Origin: Streptomyces litmocidini
GTDB taxonomy: Bacteria; Actinomycetota; Actinomycetes; Streptomycetales; Streptomycetaceae
Length of the DNA stretch: 64,000 bases
Assembly: GCF_014649755.1 (NCBI RefSeq)
Contig: NZ_BMTQ01000003.1
Span: forward strand, 248,001-312,000
Direction: 5' to 3'
The position numbers and the translations under genes are program-made. Every line of letters starts with the position of its first letter. The stretch's first letter is position 1. Positions 61,749 through 64,000 of the stretch are shown here, one piece after another. The notes beneath the pieces are model-generated. The model saw only the letters and a list, made by a program, of their open reading frames with translations. It ran no database searches and was not told the origin of the DNA.

Positions 61749-62717
61749 ATGAATCATCTCGACGTCGTCCGGCTGCTGGGTCTCGACGCCCCGGTGCGGC
61801 CGGAGGGAGAGGGGTACGGCCGGATCGTCCCCGAGGACTTCGAGCTGCTGGTCCAGGCCCTGCCGCAGGGGGTGATCGCGGCTTCCGTGCTGCTCGGCGG
61901 GACCGAGGTCCCGGTGCGCTCCCTGGAGGACTTCACGCGGGACACCGCGCTGCGCATCGCGGACATGAGGGAGGCCCTGGAAAGCCGCGAGCAGGAGCTC
62001 TGGTTGCCGCTGCACCCGCGGCCCCACGGCATGGTGCCCTGGGGGCGCACCGCCAACGACGGCGTGCTGCTGTGGGACACCACCGCCGCCGACACCGCGG
62101 ACTGGACGACCGTCCTCACGGACACCGACTTCCAGTTCTGGCTGGACCTTCCCTTCTCCGCCTCGGAGTTCGTCGCGCGGGCCGTCACGGGACGCTCCGA
62201 GGGAACACCCGCTTTCGAGACGTACCAGGAGTACGAGGCGGGCTCTTTCTGGAAGGTCGCCGACGACAAGCGTGCGACGGCCATGGTGCTGGCGAACCGT
62301 GACATCGGGGCGGTCGAGGAGATCGTCACCCGCGTGCGGAGCATCGGCGTTCCCGGCGTCCGGCAGTACGCGGAGGAGCTGCTCGACCAGGTGGGCGAGT
62401 CGTTCGGCGCGCTCCCGGAGGACTACCTGGCGATCATGAGGGAGTTCCCCGGCGGCGTCGTCGCCGGCGTACGGATCTTCCCCGTCTCGGGCGGTCCGGG
62501 GACCGCGGGACTGCGCCGGCTGGACGAGGACGGCCTGTTCCTGCAGTGGGGAGAGGTCGGGGGCCGGGCGTTCGGCTGGCTCACCGCCAAGGGTGCCCCC
62601 GAGGAGTGGCGCGTCGCCTACATCGAGCCGGACGCCTCGTCCCTCACCTGCCTGGAGGACCAGACCTTCGCCACGTTCCTGCGACGCCGGCTGCGGGGGG
62701 ACAACTCGCTGTTCTGA
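61749..62717 (+). CDS. Probable SUKH-type immunity protein
   Basis: A 322-residue cytosolic protein without signal peptide, 121 nt after the RHS toxin gene. The N-terminal half looks like a SMI1/KNR4 (SUKH) fold: IVPEDFELLVQALP followed by MVPWGRTANDGVLLWDTTAADTADWTTVL and a SASEFVARAVTG end. A second unit begins with SFGALPEDYLAIMREFPGG and ends DQTFATFLRRRL, so two related domains may be fused. SUKH proteins commonly neutralise nuclease toxins. ATG 61749 with AAGGAAGGAACAC upstream is preferred to an upstream GTG. Position is the main evidence for immunity. Confidence 0.75.
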   Translation: MNHLDVVRLLGLDAPVRPEGEGYGRIVPEDFELLVQALPQGVIAASVLLGGTEVPVRSLEDFTRDTALRIADMREALESREQELWLPLHPRPHGMVPWGRTANDGVLLWDTTAADTADWTTVLTDTDFQFWLDLPFSASEFVARAVTGRSEGTPAFETYQEYEAGSFWKVADDKRATAMVLANRDIGAVEEIVTRVRSIGVPGVRQYAEELLDQVGESFGALPEDYLAIMREFPGGVVAGVRIFPVSGGPGTAGLRRLDEDGLFLQWGEVGGRAFGWLTAKGAPEEWRVAYIEPDASSLTCLEDQTFATFLRRRLRGDNSLF

Positions 62718-62754
62718 CCCGTCGGGCGGGCCGTCGCTCAGCGGTGCTCGCGGC

Positions 62755-63036
62755 TCAGCGGTATGCGCGGAGGCAGGCGGTCTCCACCGCGACCGTCAGC
62801 CGGAACCTGCTGTCCCCGGGGACCTCGAAGCGGTCCCCGGCGGCGAAGGTGCTCCACGCGTCGGCGCCGGGCAGCCTGACCGTCAGGGCGCCGCTGACCA
62901 CGTGCATGGTCTCCGGAGCGCCGGTGCCGAACTCGTACTCGCCCGGGGCCATGACGCCGATGGTCGCCGGGCCCTCCTCCTGCGTGAAGGCGATCGACTT
63001 CACCGAGCCGTCGAAGTACTCGTTGACCGTGAACAC
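62755..63036 (-). CDS. ppnP: Pyrimidine/purine nucleoside phosphorylase
   Basis: A 93-residue single-domain cupin matching PpnP (YaiE, formerly DUF1255): [42 protein letters not shown] and [11 protein letters not shown]. It phosphorolyses a broad range of nucleosides. GTG 63036 is the only start giving the family N-terminus, with GAGG 7 nt upstream. It is convergent with the immunity gene, 37 nt away. Confidence 0.9.
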   Translation of the reverse strand: MFTVNEYFDGSVKSIAFTQEEGPATIGVMAPGEYEFGTGAPETMHVVSGALTVRLPGADAWSTFAAGDRFEVPGDSRFRLTVAVETACLRAYR

Positions 63037-63213
63037 GGGGCGTCCTCGTGGGAGATCGGGCGTGACGGGCGGCCGGTTCCCCGCGTACCGGCCACGGGCA
63101 GGGAAACCCTGACGACGCGGAGGCGTACCCGTCACCGATGGTCCGACGCGGCGCTGTACTCTTCCCGTTGATCTTGATCGACGGTAGCCGTGATCGGCAT
63201 GAACGGGGAAAAC

Positions 63214-63786
63214 ATGAGTATGCGTGACGTCCGAACGGTGACCCGCGTCGTGGGCCGCCGGACCGCCATGCGTTACCTGGCCCTCGGGGTCGGAGCGTCC
63301 TTGATCGCCGCCTGCAAGGGCGGGAGCGGCACCGACGGCGCGAACGGGATCACCGGCGGCGACGGGCAGCCGACGGTGACCGGCCGAGCCTTCGCCGCCT
63401 TCATGCGCGGCAGGTGGTCGGTCACCTCGGAGATAGGCAACGAGGACCCGGCCGCTTTCACCGCGGTCATCGACGACGGCGTCTGGAGCCTGGAATCGGG
63501 CGGCCAGAGCACGAAGGGCACCTGGTCCCTGTCCGGCGGCCGGCTGTCCTTGCAGGTGCCGGAACATCTGGGCAGCATCGAGAATCCGGGCGACCTGGAG
63601 GAGGCTGCGGCCACGAACGTGCCCGCCGCCATCGGCGACTCCCTCTCCGTGTCCCTCCCCTGGCAACCGCCCGGCTCCTCCAGCAGCAGCGGCGAAACGC
63701 TCAGCGTGGACTATGCGGGCAACACCCTGCGCATCCGGCACATCGAGGGCGACAACATGAACACGTTCACCTGCATCCGCGCCTGA
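63214..63786 (+). CDS. Putative lipoprotein
   Basis: A 190-residue exported protein. The N-terminus [21 protein letters not shown] combines a twin Arg with a lipobox (L-I-A-A-C), so Tat or Sec export and lipidation at the Cys are expected. A Gly-rich spacer follows, then a roughly 130-residue beta-rich domain ([32 protein letters not shown]) of lipocalin-like character; no family recognised. ATG 63214 has GGGGAA upstream; two earlier in-frame starts (63190, 63199) are less well placed. Confidence 0.7.
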   Translation: MSMRDVRTVTRVVGRRTAMRYLALGVGASLIAACKGGSGTDGANGITGGDGQPTVTGRAFAAFMRGRWSVTSEIGNEDPAAFTAVIDDGVWSLESGGQSTKGTWSLSGGRLSLQVPEHLGSIENPGDLEEAAATNVPAAIGDSLSVSLPWQPPGSSSSSGETLSVDYAGNTLRIRHIEGDNMNTFTCIRA

Positions 63787-64000
63787 CCGCGGACCGCCGT
63801 GGGACGGGCGCGCGACGCGAAAACCCGCCGCCGCGTGGCCGTCTCCCTCACCCCGGCCGGGCGGCCCTCACCGACCTGGACGGCAGAGTGACGTGGTGGC
63901 GGCCGGCCCGCACCGTTCCCGCCCAGCCGGCTGCGGTCGGCCGCGCACCATCCCCGAACGGGCCGACCAGGTCCACGACCGGACCCGCGACCGGACCCGC
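63787..64000. other. Right-edge intergenic sequence
   Basis: No gene was seen. A short frame around 63833 reads [11 protein letters not shown], reminiscent of MarR-family C-terminal strands, but it is too short and frame-broken to call. Confidence 0.4.

Noticed and set aside
63830..63880. MarR-like fragment at the right edge
   Set aside because: Only about ten matching residues, frame broken, and no helix-turn-helix visible before the window ends.

Overview
The window is high-GC actinobacterial chromosome, almost certainly Streptomyces. Pointers are the very high GC content with G/C-rich third codon positions, GTG starts and ATGA/GTGA stop-start overlaps, a SARP/AfsR-type regulator, a giant RHS/YD-repeat protein, a short Cys-containing leader peptide of the Streptomyces type, and a remnant that reads like an IS701-family transposase.

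Left half (1 to about 33.6 kb): a compact steroid-nucleus catabolic locus. At the edge is the C-terminal end of a Baeyer-Villiger monooxygenase, separated by a 76-nt perfect palindrome from a minus-strand block: esterase, two 3-alpha,20-beta-HSD-like SDRs, kstD, a MaoC hydratase, hsaB, hsaC, hsaD and two tandem hsaA copies. A divergent IclR regulator follows. A second minus-strand operon, hsaE-hsaG-hsaF-kshA-orf-kshB-3-alpha-HSD-SRPBCC, completes 9-alpha-hydroxylation, 1-dehydrogenation, ring A/B opening and pentadienoate processing. From 19.2 kb the HIP (C/D-ring) module starts. It contains two SDRs divergent from echA20-ipdA-ipdB-ipdC, then fadA6, a KstR2-like TetR, ipdF and fadE30, which are divergent from an enoyl-CoA hydratase and three acyl-CoA dehydrogenases. 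Gene order closely follows the mycobacterial Rv3548c-Rv3564 region. Two KstR2-like boxes sit in its divergent promoters, while palindromes of a different kind mark the ring A/B promoters near the IclR gene. No sterol side-chain beta-oxidation genes, mce genes or fadD3 are present. BVMO, esterase and 20-beta-HSD-like enzymes suggest entry from C21 pregnanes or androgens rather than sterols.

Middle (33.6-47 kb): a sterol-glucosyltransferase-like GT1 enzyme with an inverted decayed partial copy, a large secreted subtilase, a nucleoside hydrolase, a cytochrome P450 and a complete xanthine dehydrogenase operon xdhA-xdhB-xdhC preceded by a small leader-like ORF.

Right (47-64 kb): an AfsR/SARP regulator, a VOC protein, a Cys leader peptide followed by a DUF1684 protein, a scar with transposase and other gene remnants, a 2875-residue RHS polymorphic toxin with a C-terminal DNA/RNA nuclease and a SUKH-like immunity protein, PpnP and a lipoprotein. 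Several long perfect hairpins separate convergent or terminal genes, and several pseudogenes (VOC, MHS transporter, GT, IS701) record past rearrangement. All functions are inferred from reading the sequence and remembered family features; no searches were run.
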